Positions 1 through 8,517 of a DNA stretch of 64,000 bases are shown one piece after another (position 1 is the stretch's first letter; every line of letters starts with the position of its first letter). The stretch comes from Achromobacter pestifer (GTDB taxonomy: Bacteria > Pseudomonadota > Gammaproteobacteria > Burkholderiales > Burkholderiaceae_B), in assembly GCF_902859625.1 (NCBI RefSeq), contig NZ_CADIJX010000002.1:434001-498000 (forward strand), written 5' to 3'. Position numbers and translations under genes: made by a program. The notes beneath the pieces were generated by a model. The model had not been told where the DNA came from. It saw only the letters and a program-made list of their open reading frames with translations, and made no database searches.

Positions 1-92
1 AGGGATTTTCCCAGCGCCGGCAGCGAATAGTACTGACAGGATTTATTGCCGATCTTGAAGTTCTTAAGGGTGTCTAGGGTGTTGTGCGGCAT
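1..92 (-). CDS. acnA: Aconitate hydratase A, N-terminal fragment (window edge)
   Basis: Only the first 30 codons lie in the window; the frame stays open to base 1. The predicted N-terminus begins MPHNTLDTLKNF and continues to YYSLPALGKS, which is the characteristic start of AcnA/IRP-type aconitases (citrate to isocitrate, TCA cycle, 4Fe-4S enzyme). The start is the ATG whose complement is at 90-92. The catalytic domains and iron-sulfur cysteines are outside the window, so activity cannot be judged. A TACAAT-like -10 (complement of 155-160) and a palindromic element at 189-213 lie upstream, and the same element precedes acnB. The identification rests on a short but distinctive stretch. Confidence 0.85.
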   Translation of the reverse strand, partial: MPHNTLDTLKNFKIGNKSCQYYSLPALGKS

Positions 93-386
93 GATGGACT
101 CCGTGGTTTTGCCCGACTGAAGGCAGCATTTTCTGGCGTTTTGGCGCGTTTGTCATTGTAGGGACAGACAAGCCCGCGTGTGGCCTTGTGTCTTATATCT
201 TATATAAGACTTGGGTTGCGCGTCAAAGTTCCGGCGGTGTTCCGGCAGGGTTCCATCCGGAACTGCAAAACCCCTACTTTGGCGGACATGGGCCAAGCCT
301 GCAAGACCCTGCGGTTTTACCAAGAAAGTCCTACCGTTGCATGGCGGCCGCCCGTGGGCCGGGCGCCCTGGACGGTCGGCGCTGGT
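93..386. other. Intergenic region upstream of acnA
   Basis: This 294-base stretch separates acnA (minus) from the 3' end of the LysR gene. It holds a candidate acnA promoter (TACAAT, complement of 155-160) and the palindromic element at 189-213. I see no convincing gene in it; the reading frames that cross it have no family character. The part from about 215 to 386 shows nothing I can identify. Confidence 0.6.
189..213 (-). promoter_or_regulatory. Palindromic operator upstream of acnA, identical to one upstream of acnB
   Basis: The core TCTTATATAAGA is a perfect 12-bp palindrome. It sits inside a larger arrangement in which GTCTTATAT and ATATAAGAC form a 9-bp inverted repeat with a 3-bp spacer. 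The same 25 bases occur at 11187-11211 upstream of acnB. Here the element lies about 28 bp upstream of a TACAAT -10 and 96 bp from the acnA start. The shared element suggests one regulator for both aconitases; its identity is not evident from the window. Confidence 0.75.
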
Positions 387-1316
387 TCATGCCAGGAAAT
401 CGCGCAGCAGCGGTTCCAGTTCGGTCTTCAGATAATCCACCAACGCGCGTTGGGCGGTGGAGGGGTAGGGGGTGGGCGAAGTCAGGATGAAGAGCTTGTC
501 CCCGGGGCCCTCGGCCTTGTAGGCCGGCAATACCTCACGCAGCCGCTTGGCCTGAAGGTCGGGTTGCACGATGTAGGCAGGCAGCAGCGCCACGCCCGCG
601 CCGTTGCGCGCCGCTTCGGCCAAAAAGGGGAAGTACTCGGATTGCAGCCGAGGCGCCAGCTTGGTCTCGTAGGTCTGCCCCTTGCGGTGCAGGCGCAGCG
701 TGGCCTGGTTCTTGGGGCCCGGTGGGCAAAGAAAATCCAGCCGGCCCAGGTCGCGGGGATGCAAGGGCGTGCCCGCGCGTTGCAAGTAGCCGGGCGCGGC
801 GCACAAATGCCATTTCACTTCGCCCAGTTCGCGCGCCACATAGTCCTGCGGGGGTGAAGAAACCACCCGCAAGGCCACGTCGATCTCCGAGGAAATCAGG
901 TCGCTGACCCGGTTGGAGAACAACACGCGCAGGCTCAGGCTGGGATGTTCCAGGGCGAAACGCACCAGCAGCGGACGCAACGCATCCAGTTCGCCCAGAC
1001 CGGTGGGCAGGGAAAGGCGCACATGGCCGGTGGGTTCGGCGCCCAGTTTCTGCAAGGCATGGCGGGCGGATTCCACTTCGCGGGCCATGCGGGCGCCATG
1101 TTCGTACAGCACGGTGCCTTGATGGGTCAGTTCCAGGCGGCGGGTGGTGCGCCGGATCAGTTGTGCGCCAAACGCGCGTTCCAGTTTTTGCAGATTGCGG
1201 CTGACGTGCGATCGGGTCACGCCTTGGCGCAGCGCCGCTTCACTGAGCGTGCCCGCTTCGACGATGGTCACGAACAGCTGAATCAGGTTCAGGTCCAGCG
1301 CGGGCAAGGTGGACAT
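387..1316 (-). CDS. LysR-family transcriptional regulator
   Basis: A 309-residue LysR-type regulator. The winged helix-turn-helix is at about residues 5-65 (EAALRQGVTRSHVSRNLQKL), followed by an inducer-binding domain to about 300. I chose the methionine of MSTLPALDLNLIQLF; an ATG four codons upstream is possible but would add only MTPP. It is divergent from the SDR/acyl-CoA ligase/Bug operon starting at 1461, the usual arrangement for a LysR protein controlling its neighbour and itself. An ATATC-N8-GATAT dyad at 1378-1395 in the shared 144-bp gap is a candidate binding site. The effector is unknown, though a carboxylic acid or acyl-CoA is likely from context. Confidence 0.85.
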   Translation of the reverse strand: MSTLPALDLNLIQLFVTIVEAGTLSEAALRQGVTRSHVSRNLQKLERAFGAQLIRRTTRRLELTHQGTVLYEHGARMAREVESARHALQKLGAEPTGHVRLSLPTGLGELDALRPLLVRFALEHPSLSLRVLFSNRVSDLISSEIDVALRVVSSPPQDYVARELGEVKWHLCAAPGYLQRAGTPLHPRDLGRLDFLCPPGPKNQATLRLHRKGQTYETKLAPRLQSEYFPFLAEAARNGAGVALLPAYIVQPDLQAKRLREVLPAYKAEGPGDKLFILTSPTPYPSTAQRALVDYLKTELEPLLRDFLA

Positions 1317-1377
1317 GGGTGGCGTCAATTGTTGCCTGTGAGGAAACAGAGTTTACTCAAGACGAAGGATTGTCGCG

Positions 1378-1395
1378 ATATCTGCCCGTTGATAT
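1378..1395. promoter_or_regulatory. Candidate LysR box
   Basis: ATATC and GATAT form an inverted repeat with an 8-bp spacer, in the range of T-N11-A LysR sites. It lies in the divergent gap between the LysR gene and the SDR gene. The assignment rests on position and symmetry only. Confidence 0.4.
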
Positions 1396-1460
1396 TCTGG
1401 GCCCGAAGCGCATCGGATTCACCTGTCCGGTGCTGGCATCCCAACAACAGGAGACAAACC

Positions 1461-2360
1461 ATGCCTCAAAGCATGTTCCGGGCGGATTTGTTCCGCGGCC
1501 AGCGCATCCTCGTCACCGGCGGGGGAACCGGGCTGGGTTTTGCGATGGCTGAGCAATTGGCATCCCTGGGCGCCACCGTGCATTTGTGTGGGCGCCGGCT
1601 GTCGGTACTTGAAGAAGCGGCCGCCACCCTGCGAGCCAGGCATGGCGGGCAGGCCCACGCTCATGCCGTGGACATCCGCGATGCGGACGCGGTGGACGCG
1701 ATGGTGGAGGGGATCTGGACCGCCCACGGCGGCTTGGACGGCTTGATCAACAACGCTGCCGGCAATTTCATCAGTCCGACCGAAAAACTGTCGGCGCGTG
1801 GCTTCAACGCCATCGCGGACACCGTGTTTCGTGGCACCTTCTACACCACGCAGGCGGTGGGCAAGCGCTGGATCGCCACCGGTTCGCAGGGCGCGGTCCT
1901 CTCCATCGTTGTGACATGGGTTTGGACCGGATCGCCGTTCGTGGTGCCATCGGCCATGTCCAAGGCCGGCATCGACGCAATGACGAAATCGCTGGCCGTT
2001 GAATGGGGCCGCCATGGCATCCGCCTGAACGCCATCGCGCCCGGGGTGATCCCGACCGAAGGCGCGACGGCGCGGCTGCGCCCGAATGGTGACGGCCAGG
2101 ACGCCTTGATCCAGCAGAATCCCATGCGGCGCCTGGGGACCGGACATGACATTGGCGAATTGGCGGCCTTCCTGCTGGGGCCGGGCAACGACTGGATCAA
2201 TGGCCAGACGATCGCGCTGGATGGTGGCGATTATCTGGCCAACGGTGCGTACTTCAAACAGTACTTTGAATGGACGGAGCAAGACTGGGCCGCTGCCCGC
2301 GCCGCGATTGAAGCGCGTACGGCTCAAGACAAGGCCTTGCGCGCCGGGAAGCCGGCATGA
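1461..2360 (+). CDS. Short-chain dehydrogenase, 2,4-dienoyl-CoA reductase-like
   Basis: A 299-residue SDR. The Rossmann motif is TGGGTGLG at about residues 18-25, and NNAAGNF (about 96-102) resembles 2,4-dienoyl-CoA reductases of the DECR/PDCR type. At the YxxxK position the sequence reads SAMSK, so the Lys is kept but the Tyr is replaced by Ser, as in dienoyl-CoA reductases, where the classical Tyr is also missing. The start has AGGAGA about 7 bases upstream. Its stop overlaps the ligase start (ATGA), so the two are translationally coupled. Likely role: NADPH-dependent reduction of an unsaturated acyl-CoA made by the ligase. The exact substrate is unknown. Confidence 0.8.
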   Translation: MPQSMFRADLFRGQRILVTGGGTGLGFAMAEQLASLGATVHLCGRRLSVLEEAAATLRARHGGQAHAHAVDIRDADAVDAMVEGIWTAHGGLDGLINNAAGNFISPTEKLSARGFNAIADTVFRGTFYTTQAVGKRWIATGSQGAVLSIVVTWVWTGSPFVVPSAMSKAGIDAMTKSLAVEWGRHGIRLNAIAPGVIPTEGATARLRPNGDGQDALIQQNPMRRLGTGHDIGELAAFLLGPGNDWINGQTIALDGGDYLANGAYFKQYFEWTEQDWAAARAAIEARTAQDKALRAGKPA

Positions 2361-3859
2361 GCGGACGCATCATTGCCGGAGACGTCAGCCTGGAGCGCGA
2401 TGCCCTGATCGCGCGAGGCGAGCAGGTGGCGGCAGGGCTGGCGGCCATGGGCATACGCGAAGGCGATGTGATCGCGGTGCTGCTGCGCAATGGCATGCCG
2501 TATCTGGAAATCATTCAGGCCTGCAAGCGCCTGGGCTGCTATTACTGCCCGATCAATTGGCATTACCTGCCTGATGAGGTGGCATTCCTGGTGAATGACA
2601 GCGGTGCGAAGCTGTTGATCGCCGAGGACGATCTGTGGCGCCAGGTCTGGACGGCGCTACCGAAGAATGTGCCCGCGCTGCGGGTGATGGGGGCCGGGGA
2701 ATCCGCGTTCGAGGCTAACGATTACGAGGCCTGGCGCAACGCGCAGCCGCGCTACGACGGCCCGCTGGTCGCGCCGCGTGGCCACATGGCCTATACGTCG
2801 GGCACGACGGGCCGCCCCAAAGGCGTGGTGCGCCAGCCTTTTCCCGTGGAACACCTGGCCGAGCATCTGGCTGCCGTGGAGGCCGTGGTGGAGCAAGCCT
2901 ATGGACTGCGCCCGGGATGCCGCGCCTTGCTGCCCGCGCCGATCTATCACAGCGCGCCCAGCGTCTTTGCGCAGGTGGCCCTGCGCGTTTGCGACACGCT
3001 GGTGGTGACCGCGCGTTTTGACCCCGTGGAGGTCTTGCGCCTGATCGAGCAGCACCGCATCGATACCGTTTATCTGGTGCCCATCATGTATGTGCGCCTA
3101 CTGAAGCTGGACGCCAGCGTGCGGGCGTCATTCGACCTGTCATCGTTGCGCTTCGTGGCGTCGACCGGTGCGCCCTGCGCACCCGAACTCAAGCGCGCGA
3201 TGATCGATTGGCTGGGGCCGGTGGTGCATGAAACCTATGCCTCCAGCGAGGCGGGCATGGTGACGGTGATTGATTCGCACGAAGCCCTGGCAAAGCCGGG
3301 CAGCGCGGGGCGGCCGATCGGGCCGGCGCAGGTGCGCATCTACGCGGAAGATGGTTCGGCCTGCCCGGCCGGCCAGATCGGGCGCATCCATGTGCGCCAG
3401 CCGGCCTATGCCGACTTCACCTACCGCAATCATCCCGAGGCCCGCCAGGCCGTGGAGCACGACGGCCTGATCGGGCTGGGTGACCTCGGCTACGTCGACG
3501 AGGATGGTTTTCTATTCGTGTGCGACCGCGAATCGGATTTGGTGATTTCGGGCGGCGTGAACATCTATCCGGCGGAAATCGAGCATCACCTGATGCAGTA
3601 CCCGGGCGTGGCCGATTGCGCGGTCTTCGGCGTGCCGGACGCGGAATTCGGCGAGCGTCTGCTGGGGCTCATCCAACCCGTGCCGGATGCCACGTTGAAT
3701 GTGGAGGACGCCATGCAATGGCTGGCTTCCCGCATCGCACGCTACAAGGTTCCGCGCGAGTTGCTGCTGCGGCAGATGCTGCCGCGCGACGACAACGGCA
3801 AGATCGCCAAGCGGCGCCTGAGGGCGGAATTCTGGGAAGGGCAGGCGCGCAAGGTGTAG
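2357..3859 (+). CDS. AMP-forming acyl-CoA ligase
   Basis: A 500-residue member of the ANL (AMP-binding) superfamily. The ATP-binding motif YTSGTTGRPKG is at about residues 144-154. The C-terminal domain carries the hinge region around DRESDLVISGGVNIYP and a late catalytic Lys in NGKIAKRRLR. It activates a carboxylate to its CoA thioester via an acyl-adenylate. The N-terminus is shorter than in typical 540-residue ligases, but the frame starts exactly at the ATGA overlap with the SDR. With the Bug receptor behind it, the operon looks like import, activation and reduction of an organic acid. Substrate specificity cannot be read from the sequence. Confidence 0.85.
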   Translation: MSGRIIAGDVSLERDALIARGEQVAAGLAAMGIREGDVIAVLLRNGMPYLEIIQACKRLGCYYCPINWHYLPDEVAFLVNDSGAKLLIAEDDLWRQVWTALPKNVPALRVMGAGESAFEANDYEAWRNAQPRYDGPLVAPRGHMAYTSGTTGRPKGVVRQPFPVEHLAEHLAAVEAVVEQAYGLRPGCRALLPAPIYHSAPSVFAQVALRVCDTLVVTARFDPVEVLRLIEQHRIDTVYLVPIMYVRLLKLDASVRASFDLSSLRFVASTGAPCAPELKRAMIDWLGPVVHETYASSEAGMVTVIDSHEALAKPGSAGRPIGPAQVRIYAEDGSACPAGQIGRIHVRQPAYADFTYRNHPEARQAVEHDGLIGLGDLGYVDEDGFLFVCDRESDLVISGGVNIYPAEIEHHLMQYPGVADCAVFGVPDAEFGERLLGLIQPVPDATLNVEDAMQWLASRIARYKVPRELLLRQMLPRDDNGKIAKRRLRAEFWEGQARKV

Positions 3860-3956
3860 CGATGCGTGCGGCCCGTCCGACAGGTCGGCAGTTCCTTCGA
3901 TCAGTACCTCCAGGCAGTACCCACTACAAGAGTCGGCCAAGACTCGGGAGACAAGC

Positions 3957-4940
3957 ATGTTGAAGATGAATGGTTGGTTCGGCCGCGCGGCGGCCATGAT
4001 GCTGGTGTGCGCCGCCGGCGCCCCGCAAGCCCTGGCGGCATTTCCCGACAGGCCCGTCAAATTGGTGGTGCCCTACACGCCTGGCGGCGCGGCCGACCAG
4101 TTGTCGCGCGTGTTGGCCGAACGCCTGTCGCGCGAGCTCGCGCAACCCGTGGTGGTGGAAAACAAGCCGGGTGCCAACACCATGATCGCCGCGACCCAGG
4201 TGGCCCGCGCCCAACCCGATGGCTACACGCTGTTCCTGGCCAGCAACGCCAGCATGGTGCTTAACCCCATGCTTTATCAGAAGATATCCTACGACGCGGC
4301 GCGCGATTTCCGCGTGCTGTCGGTGGTGGCGGAGCTGCCCTTGGTGGTCGTGGCGAATAACGAGGTGCCCGCCACGACGCTGGCGCAGTTCGTCAGCTAT
4401 GCAAAGACGCGGCCGGGCAAGCTCAACTATGCATCGGTCGGCATTGGCAACCCGCTGCAACTGGCGACGGAACTGCTCAAGTCACGAACGGGCATCGATA
4501 TTGCGCACATTCCGTACAACGGCAGCGCGCCCGCCCTGAGTTCATTGATGGCCAATGACACGCAGTTGATGGTGGACGTCATCAGCACGTCCTTGCCGCT
4601 GGTGAAGGAAAGCAAGATCAAGGCGCTGGCGGTGACGACGGCCGAGCGACTGTCCGTATTGCCTGATGTGCCCACGGTGGCGGAAAGTGGATTTCCAGGC
4701 TTCCGCGCCGCGACCTGGTTTGGCATCGCCGTGCCGCAGGCCACACCGGCCGCCGAGGCCCGGGCGCTGCAAGACGCCGTGGCGAAGGTCATGAGCCAAC
4801 CGGATTTCCGGGAACGCTTTCAAACCCTTGGGTTGGTGATCCAGGCGCCGCGCACGCAGGCGGAGACCGACCGATATGTTTCCGAAGACCGCGAACGGTG
4901 GGGCGCCGTCATTCGGGCGAATGCGATCAAGCTGGATTGA
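3957..4940 (+). CDS. Bug-family (TctC-like) periplasmic solute receptor
   Basis: A 327-residue receptor of the Bug family. A signal peptide (about 1-27, ending AQALA-type before FPDRP) is followed by the family signature VKLVVPYTPGGAADQLSR, then VENKPGAN and QPDGYTLFL. Bug proteins bind carboxylates and similar small molecules in the periplasm. Many are orphans without a TctAB membrane pair, as here. It is third in the operon behind the SDR and the ligase, 97 bases downstream, so it probably captures the acid activated by the ligase. Confidence 0.9.
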   Translation: MLKMNGWFGRAAAMMLVCAAGAPQALAAFPDRPVKLVVPYTPGGAADQLSRVLAERLSRELAQPVVVENKPGANTMIAATQVARAQPDGYTLFLASNASMVLNPMLYQKISYDAARDFRVLSVVAELPLVVVANNEVPATTLAQFVSYAKTRPGKLNYASVGIGNPLQLATELLKSRTGIDIAHIPYNGSAPALSSLMANDTQLMVDVISTSLPLVKESKIKALAVTTAERLSVLPDVPTVAESGFPGFRAATWFGIAVPQATPAAEARALQDAVAKVMSQPDFRERFQTLGLVIQAPRTQAETDRYVSEDRERWGAVIRANAIKLD

Positions 4941-5086
4941 TTGATGGCTTGCGCGGGCTTGCGGGAACCTATTTTGTATTCGTTGCCGGTCATGCCGTCG
5001 ACGAACCTGTTTTCAGGCAAGGCCAGATCGCGATGTCCAGCCAGCGTGGCCTGGCAAGGGCGCTGGCGGCCCATGAAGCGGGAGAC

Positions 5087-5116
5087 TGCGGCCAGGTGAG
5101 AAAAGACCTGGCCGCA
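5087..5116 (+). terminator. Stable hairpin, possible terminator of the SDR-ligase-Bug operon
   Basis: TGCGGCCAGGT and ACCTGGCCGCA form a perfect 11-bp stem with an 8-base loop. No T-tract follows, so it is either a weak or factor-assisted terminator, or an mRNA 3' stabiliser. Confidence 0.45.
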
Positions 5117-5186
5117 TAACCCTATGCGGACAAGGGGTGTTTGTTGCAGTCAGGCAACGAACTGCCTTTCTATTTTGGGGACGGAA

Positions 5187-5211
5187 TGAGAATGATTCTT
5201 CGTTTGATAAT
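5187..5211 (+). promoter_or_regulatory. Fur-like box and -10 for TonB receptor
   Basis: TGAGAATGATTCTTC fits the 7-1-7 Fur pattern with several mismatches and contains AGAATGATTCT, a perfect 5-1-5 palindrome. GATAAT follows at 5206-5211. The position upstream of an outer-membrane siderophore receptor supports iron repression. Confidence 0.6.
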
Positions 5212-5377
5212 ATTTCCGAAGTAAGACCTCAAGACCCCATGGCGAACGGGCTCGGCAAGGCCGCTGCCCGGCCTTGCGGTAGTGCGATCTGATAAGCCGT
5301 TTTCCGCGCGTGACCCCATCGGGATTTTGTGTTTCTTTGCGCGGCGACGCGCTCCCCTTGCTTATCACGATCCCCAT

Positions 5378-7597
5378 ATGAAAATCCGAACTCTTGCCTG
5401 CGTGGCCGCTACGCTGCCGTGCCTGGGCGTTGCCTATGGCCAGACTGCCTCCCCCGAAACCCAAGCCGCCGGCGCCAGCGGCTCCGTCGTGTCGATGGAT
5501 GCCATCAAGGTTGAAGCCAGCGCTGACGCCTCGGCGGGCGGTCTGGCCGCACCGTTCGCGGGCGGGCAGGTGGCAACCGGTGGGCGCGTCGGCGTGCTGG
5601 GTACGCTAGACAATTTGAGCACGCCGTTCAGCATCACCAGCTACACGAACGAACTGATCCAGGACAAGCAGGCCCGCAGCGTGGGCGACGTGCTGCAAAA
5701 TGATTCGGGCGTGCGCGTGGCGCGCGGTTTCGGTAATTTCCAAGAGTCGTACTTCATCCGCGGCTTCGTCCTCAGCTCGGACGATGTGGCCTACAACGGG
5801 CTGTACAGCCTGCTGCCCCGCCAGTACATCGCCACCGAGCTGTTCGAGCGCGTCGAAGTGCTGCGCGGCGCAACGGCCTTCCTGACGGGGGCGACTCCCG
5901 GCGGCGGCGGCATCGGCGGCGTGATCAACCTGGTGCCCAAGCGCGCGCCGAATGATCCGCTGACCCGCGTGACCACCGGCATTTCCAGCGGCGGCCAATT
6001 CCAGTTGTCCACCGACATCGCCCGCCGTTTCGGCCCGGACGACAGCACCGGCATCCGTCTGAACGCCGCGCAACGCAGCGGCGATACCGCGATCGATGAT
6101 GAGCATTCCCGCACCAGCCTGGTTTCGCTGGGGCTGGATTGGCGGTCGGCCGATACGCGCTTGTCCGCCGATATCGGCTGGCAGGAAAACAAGCTGAAGC
6201 GCGCGCGGCCGAATGTGACGATGGGCGCCGGCGTCACCAGCGTGCCCGACGCGCCGGACGCCAGCTCCAACTATGCGCAGCCGTGGTCCTATTCCAACGA
6301 ACGCGACGTGTTCGGCACGGTGCGCGCCGAGCACGATTTCAGCGACAAGCTGACGGGCTGGGCGGCATACGGGTTCCGCCGCAGTGACGAGGCGAACTCG
6401 TTGGGCAACGTGACGTTGACCAACGGCAGCACGGGCGCAGGCAACTTCTACCGTTTCGACAACACCCGTGAAGACAGCGTCAATACCGGCGAATTGGGCC
6501 TGCGCGCCAAGGTGCGCACGGGTCCGGTGGGCCATGAATTCGTCGTGTCGGCCTCCTTCTTCGATCTGAAGAAGAAGAACGCCTACATCATGGATTACGC
6601 CAACACGTTCGCGACCAACATCTACGACCCGGTGTCCTACGACAAGCCGGCCTTCAGCGCGGGCGCGCTGCGGGGCAACGATATCGATAACCCTGCGCTG
6701 CAAGGGCGCACGCGCATGAGCAGTTATGCCCTGGGCGATACGTTGTCCTTCCTGGACGACAAGGTGCTGCTGACCCTGGGCATCCGCCATCAGCGCTTGT
6801 CCCAGCGCGACTACGCCTACAACACCGGCAAGGAAAACGGCGCGTATGACGCCAGCCGAAATTCACCCGCCGCGGGCATTGTCTTCAAGGTGGCGCCCAG
6901 CGTTTCGCTGTATGCGAACTACATCGAAGCGCTGGTCGCGGGACCGACCGCGCCCGCGAACGCCAATGGCAGGCCGGTGCCTAACGTGGGCCAGAGCCTG
7001 CAACCGTACGTGTCCAAGCAAAAGGAAATCGGCGTGAAGTATGAAGGCGATGGGTTGGGAGCCGGGCTGGCGCTCTTTTCCACCGACAAGCCGCGCGCGA
7101 TGTACAACGCCAGCAACGAGCTGACCACCTCGGGCAAGGACCGCCATCAGGGCGCGGAGCTGACCGTCTACGGCGAACCGATCAAGAGCGTGCGCGTGCT
7201 GGGCGGTCTGACCTGGCTGGATGCTCAGCAACGCTCCACCGGCAATGCGGCGATCGACGGCAACCGCGTGATCGGCGTGCCGCGCTTCCAGGCCAATATG
7301 GGCGTGGAATGGGACATCCCCGGCGTGCAAGGCCTGGCCGTGGACGGCCGCGTCGTCTACACCGGTTCGTCCTACGCGGACGACGCGAATACCCTCAAGG
7401 TGCCGGGCTGGACCCGTTTCGATGCCGGCCTGCGCTACATGACGGACATCGACGGCCACGTCGTGACCCTGCGCGCGCGCGTCGAGAATATCGCCAACCG
7501 CAACTACTGGTCGTCGGTGGGCGGCTATCCCGGCAACGGCTATCTGGTCCTGGGCGGCCCGCGCACGTTCCTGCTATCGGCCAGCATGGACTTCTGA
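5378..7597 (+). CDS. TonB-dependent siderophore receptor
   Basis: A 739-residue outer-membrane receptor. The start is the ATG of MKIRTLACV, giving a signal peptide of about 23 residues (ending VAYGQ); longer upstream versions would bury the signal. The plug domain spans about 75-190, with DSGVRVARGFGNF, SYFIRGF and the VEVLRGATAFLTG motif typical of CirA/FcuA-like ferric siderophore receptors. The beta-barrel follows and ends in the aromatic residue of SASMDF, as expected for BAM recognition. It has no N-terminal STN signalling domain, so it is not expected to feed a sigma/anti-sigma pair. A Fur-like box lies upstream. The siderophore cannot be named from sequence. Confidence 0.9.
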   Translation: MKIRTLACVAATLPCLGVAYGQTASPETQAAGASGSVVSMDAIKVEASADASAGGLAAPFAGGQVATGGRVGVLGTLDNLSTPFSITSYTNELIQDKQARSVGDVLQNDSGVRVARGFGNFQESYFIRGFVLSSDDVAYNGLYSLLPRQYIATELFERVEVLRGATAFLTGATPGGGGIGGVINLVPKRAPNDPLTRVTTGISSGGQFQLSTDIARRFGPDDSTGIRLNAAQRSGDTAIDDEHSRTSLVSLGLDWRSADTRLSADIGWQENKLKRARPNVTMGAGVTSVPDAPDASSNYAQPWSYSNERDVFGTVRAEHDFSDKLTGWAAYGFRRSDEANSLGNVTLTNGSTGAGNFYRFDNTREDSVNTGELGLRAKVRTGPVGHEFVVSASFFDLKKKNAYIMDYANTFATNIYDPVSYDKPAFSAGALRGNDIDNPALQGRTRMSSYALGDTLSFLDDKVLLTLGIRHQRLSQRDYAYNTGKENGAYDASRNSPAAGIVFKVAPSVSLYANYIEALVAGPTAPANANGRPVPNVGQSLQPYVSKQKEIGVKYEGDGLGAGLALFSTDKPRAMYNASNELTTSGKDRHQGAELTVYGEPIKSVRVLGGLTWLDAQQRSTGNAAIDGNRVIGVPRFQANMGVEWDIPGVQGLAVDGRVVYTGSSYADDANTLKVPGWTRFDAGLRYMTDIDGHVVTLRARVENIANRNYWSSVGGYPGNGYLVLGGPRTFLLSASMDF

Positions 7598-7625
7598 TCG
7601 CGGCCGGCTTGCGCTGGCATGGATG

Positions 7626-7655
7626 AAAAAAACCCCGGCCTGGCGCCGGGGTTTT
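7626..7655. terminator. Bidirectional rho-independent terminator
   Basis: AACCCCGGC and GCCGGGGTT form a 9-bp stem with a 5-base loop. It is flanked by an A-run on the left and TTTT on the right. It lies between the converging TonB receptor and transglycosylase genes and can end both transcripts. Confidence 0.85.
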
Positions 7656-7701
7656 GCTTGGTACTCGCCGCCTCGCCGGGCGGCTTCTGGTTGGCGCATT
7701 C

Positions 7702-8301
7702 TCACCAGAACCATCCGCCCCGCGTCAGATCGGCCTCGCAGCTCTTGTACTGCGATGTGAACTTCTCCGCGCGCGCCTGCACCTTTTGCGACACCGTTTT
7801 CAGCCATGCCTTGCGGTCATAGCTGCGGTTGCGGTAGCCGGTCCAGCCTTCGTGGTAATTCAGGTATTGGCCGTAAGCATCCCACTTCGATACCCCGTTG
7901 ATGCGCTGCGACTTGCTCATGTACCAGCCCATGAAATCCAGCGCGTCGGCGAAGTTGTCGCGGCTTGAGCCCCAGCCACCGGCATCCTTCTTGTAGTCGG
8001 CCCAGGTCTCGTCCTTGGCTTGTGCGTAGCCGTAGGCGGAACTGACGCGGCCCCAGGGGATGATGCCCAGGAAGTAGTAGCGGGGCGGCACGGCGTCCTG
8101 CTTGAACGAGGACTCCTGGTACATCATGGCCATCGGCACCGGCACGGGGGCGCCCCATTTCTTCTGCACCTTCAGGGCGGCGTCGTGCCAGTCCGGCTTT
8201 TCACGGAAGATCGCGCAAATGTTCTCGGGGTTGGATGGCGGCGCCGTGGCGCAACCGGCAAGCGCCAGCAGTAGCAGCGGCGGCAGCAAAAGCCGGGTCA
8301 T
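7702..8301 (-). CDS. SLT-domain lytic transglycosylase-like lipoprotein
   Basis: A 199-residue protein with a lipoprotein signal (lipobox LAGC, acylated Cys at about 17). A transglycosylase SLT-type domain follows. MMYQESSF at about 60-67 carries the likely catalytic Glu, and SSAYGYAQAKDETW matches the GYMQ-like motif after it. The C-terminal half (NYHEGW, then a basic tail) fits the family. It would cleave peptidoglycan from the inner face of the outer membrane. It is a stand-alone gene with a terminator at 7626-7655 behind it and no evident operon partner. Confidence 0.8.
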   Translation of the reverse strand: MTRLLLPPLLLLALAGCATAPPSNPENICAIFREKPDWHDAALKVQKKWGAPVPVPMAMMYQESSFKQDAVPPRYYFLGIIPWGRVSSAYGYAQAKDETWADYKKDAGGWGSSRDNFADALDFMGWYMSKSQRINGVSKWDAYGQYLNYHEGWTGYRNRSYDRKAWLKTVSQKVQARAEKFTSQYKSCEADLTRGGWFW

Positions 8302-8448
8302 TGGCGGGCGTCCTCCTGTAAGGGGGCGCAGGCGGCAAGCCGCGCCGGTTCAAGGGCTAAGTGTCACAAGGTAGCGCGATTGTATGAAAACGTATCGCGG
8401 AAAAAGTTCCGTCCCTGAAATACCACGTCGCCCGTCCGTGGCGGGCAA

Positions 8449-8480
8449 ATAAAAACGGCCCCGGATTGCGCCGGGGCCGT
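8449..8480 (-). terminator. Rho-independent terminator of acnB
   Basis: ACGGCCCCGG and CCGGGGCCGT form a perfect 10-bp stem with a 6-base loop. On the minus strand it is followed by a T-run (complement of 8451-8455). It lies 38 bases after the acnB stop. Confidence 0.9.
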
Positions 8481-8517
8481 CGTGCAGGCCAGGAGGCCTG
8501 GCCGGGTCGTGCGAGGC

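Larger units (their letters stand above)
4941..5377. other. Intergenic region between Bug receptor and TonB receptor
   Basis: These 437 bases hold a strong hairpin at 5087-5116, a Fur-like box at 5187-5201 and a GATAAT -10-like hexamer at 5206-5211. An open frame of about 70 codons at 4898-5119 has no start signal or family character. The rest shows nothing recognisable. Confidence 0.6.

Noticed and set aside
4898-5119. 73-codon plus-strand frame after the first Bug gene
   Set aside because: It overlaps the Bug gene end, and its last codons are the 11-bp stem of the hairpin; no family resemblance.
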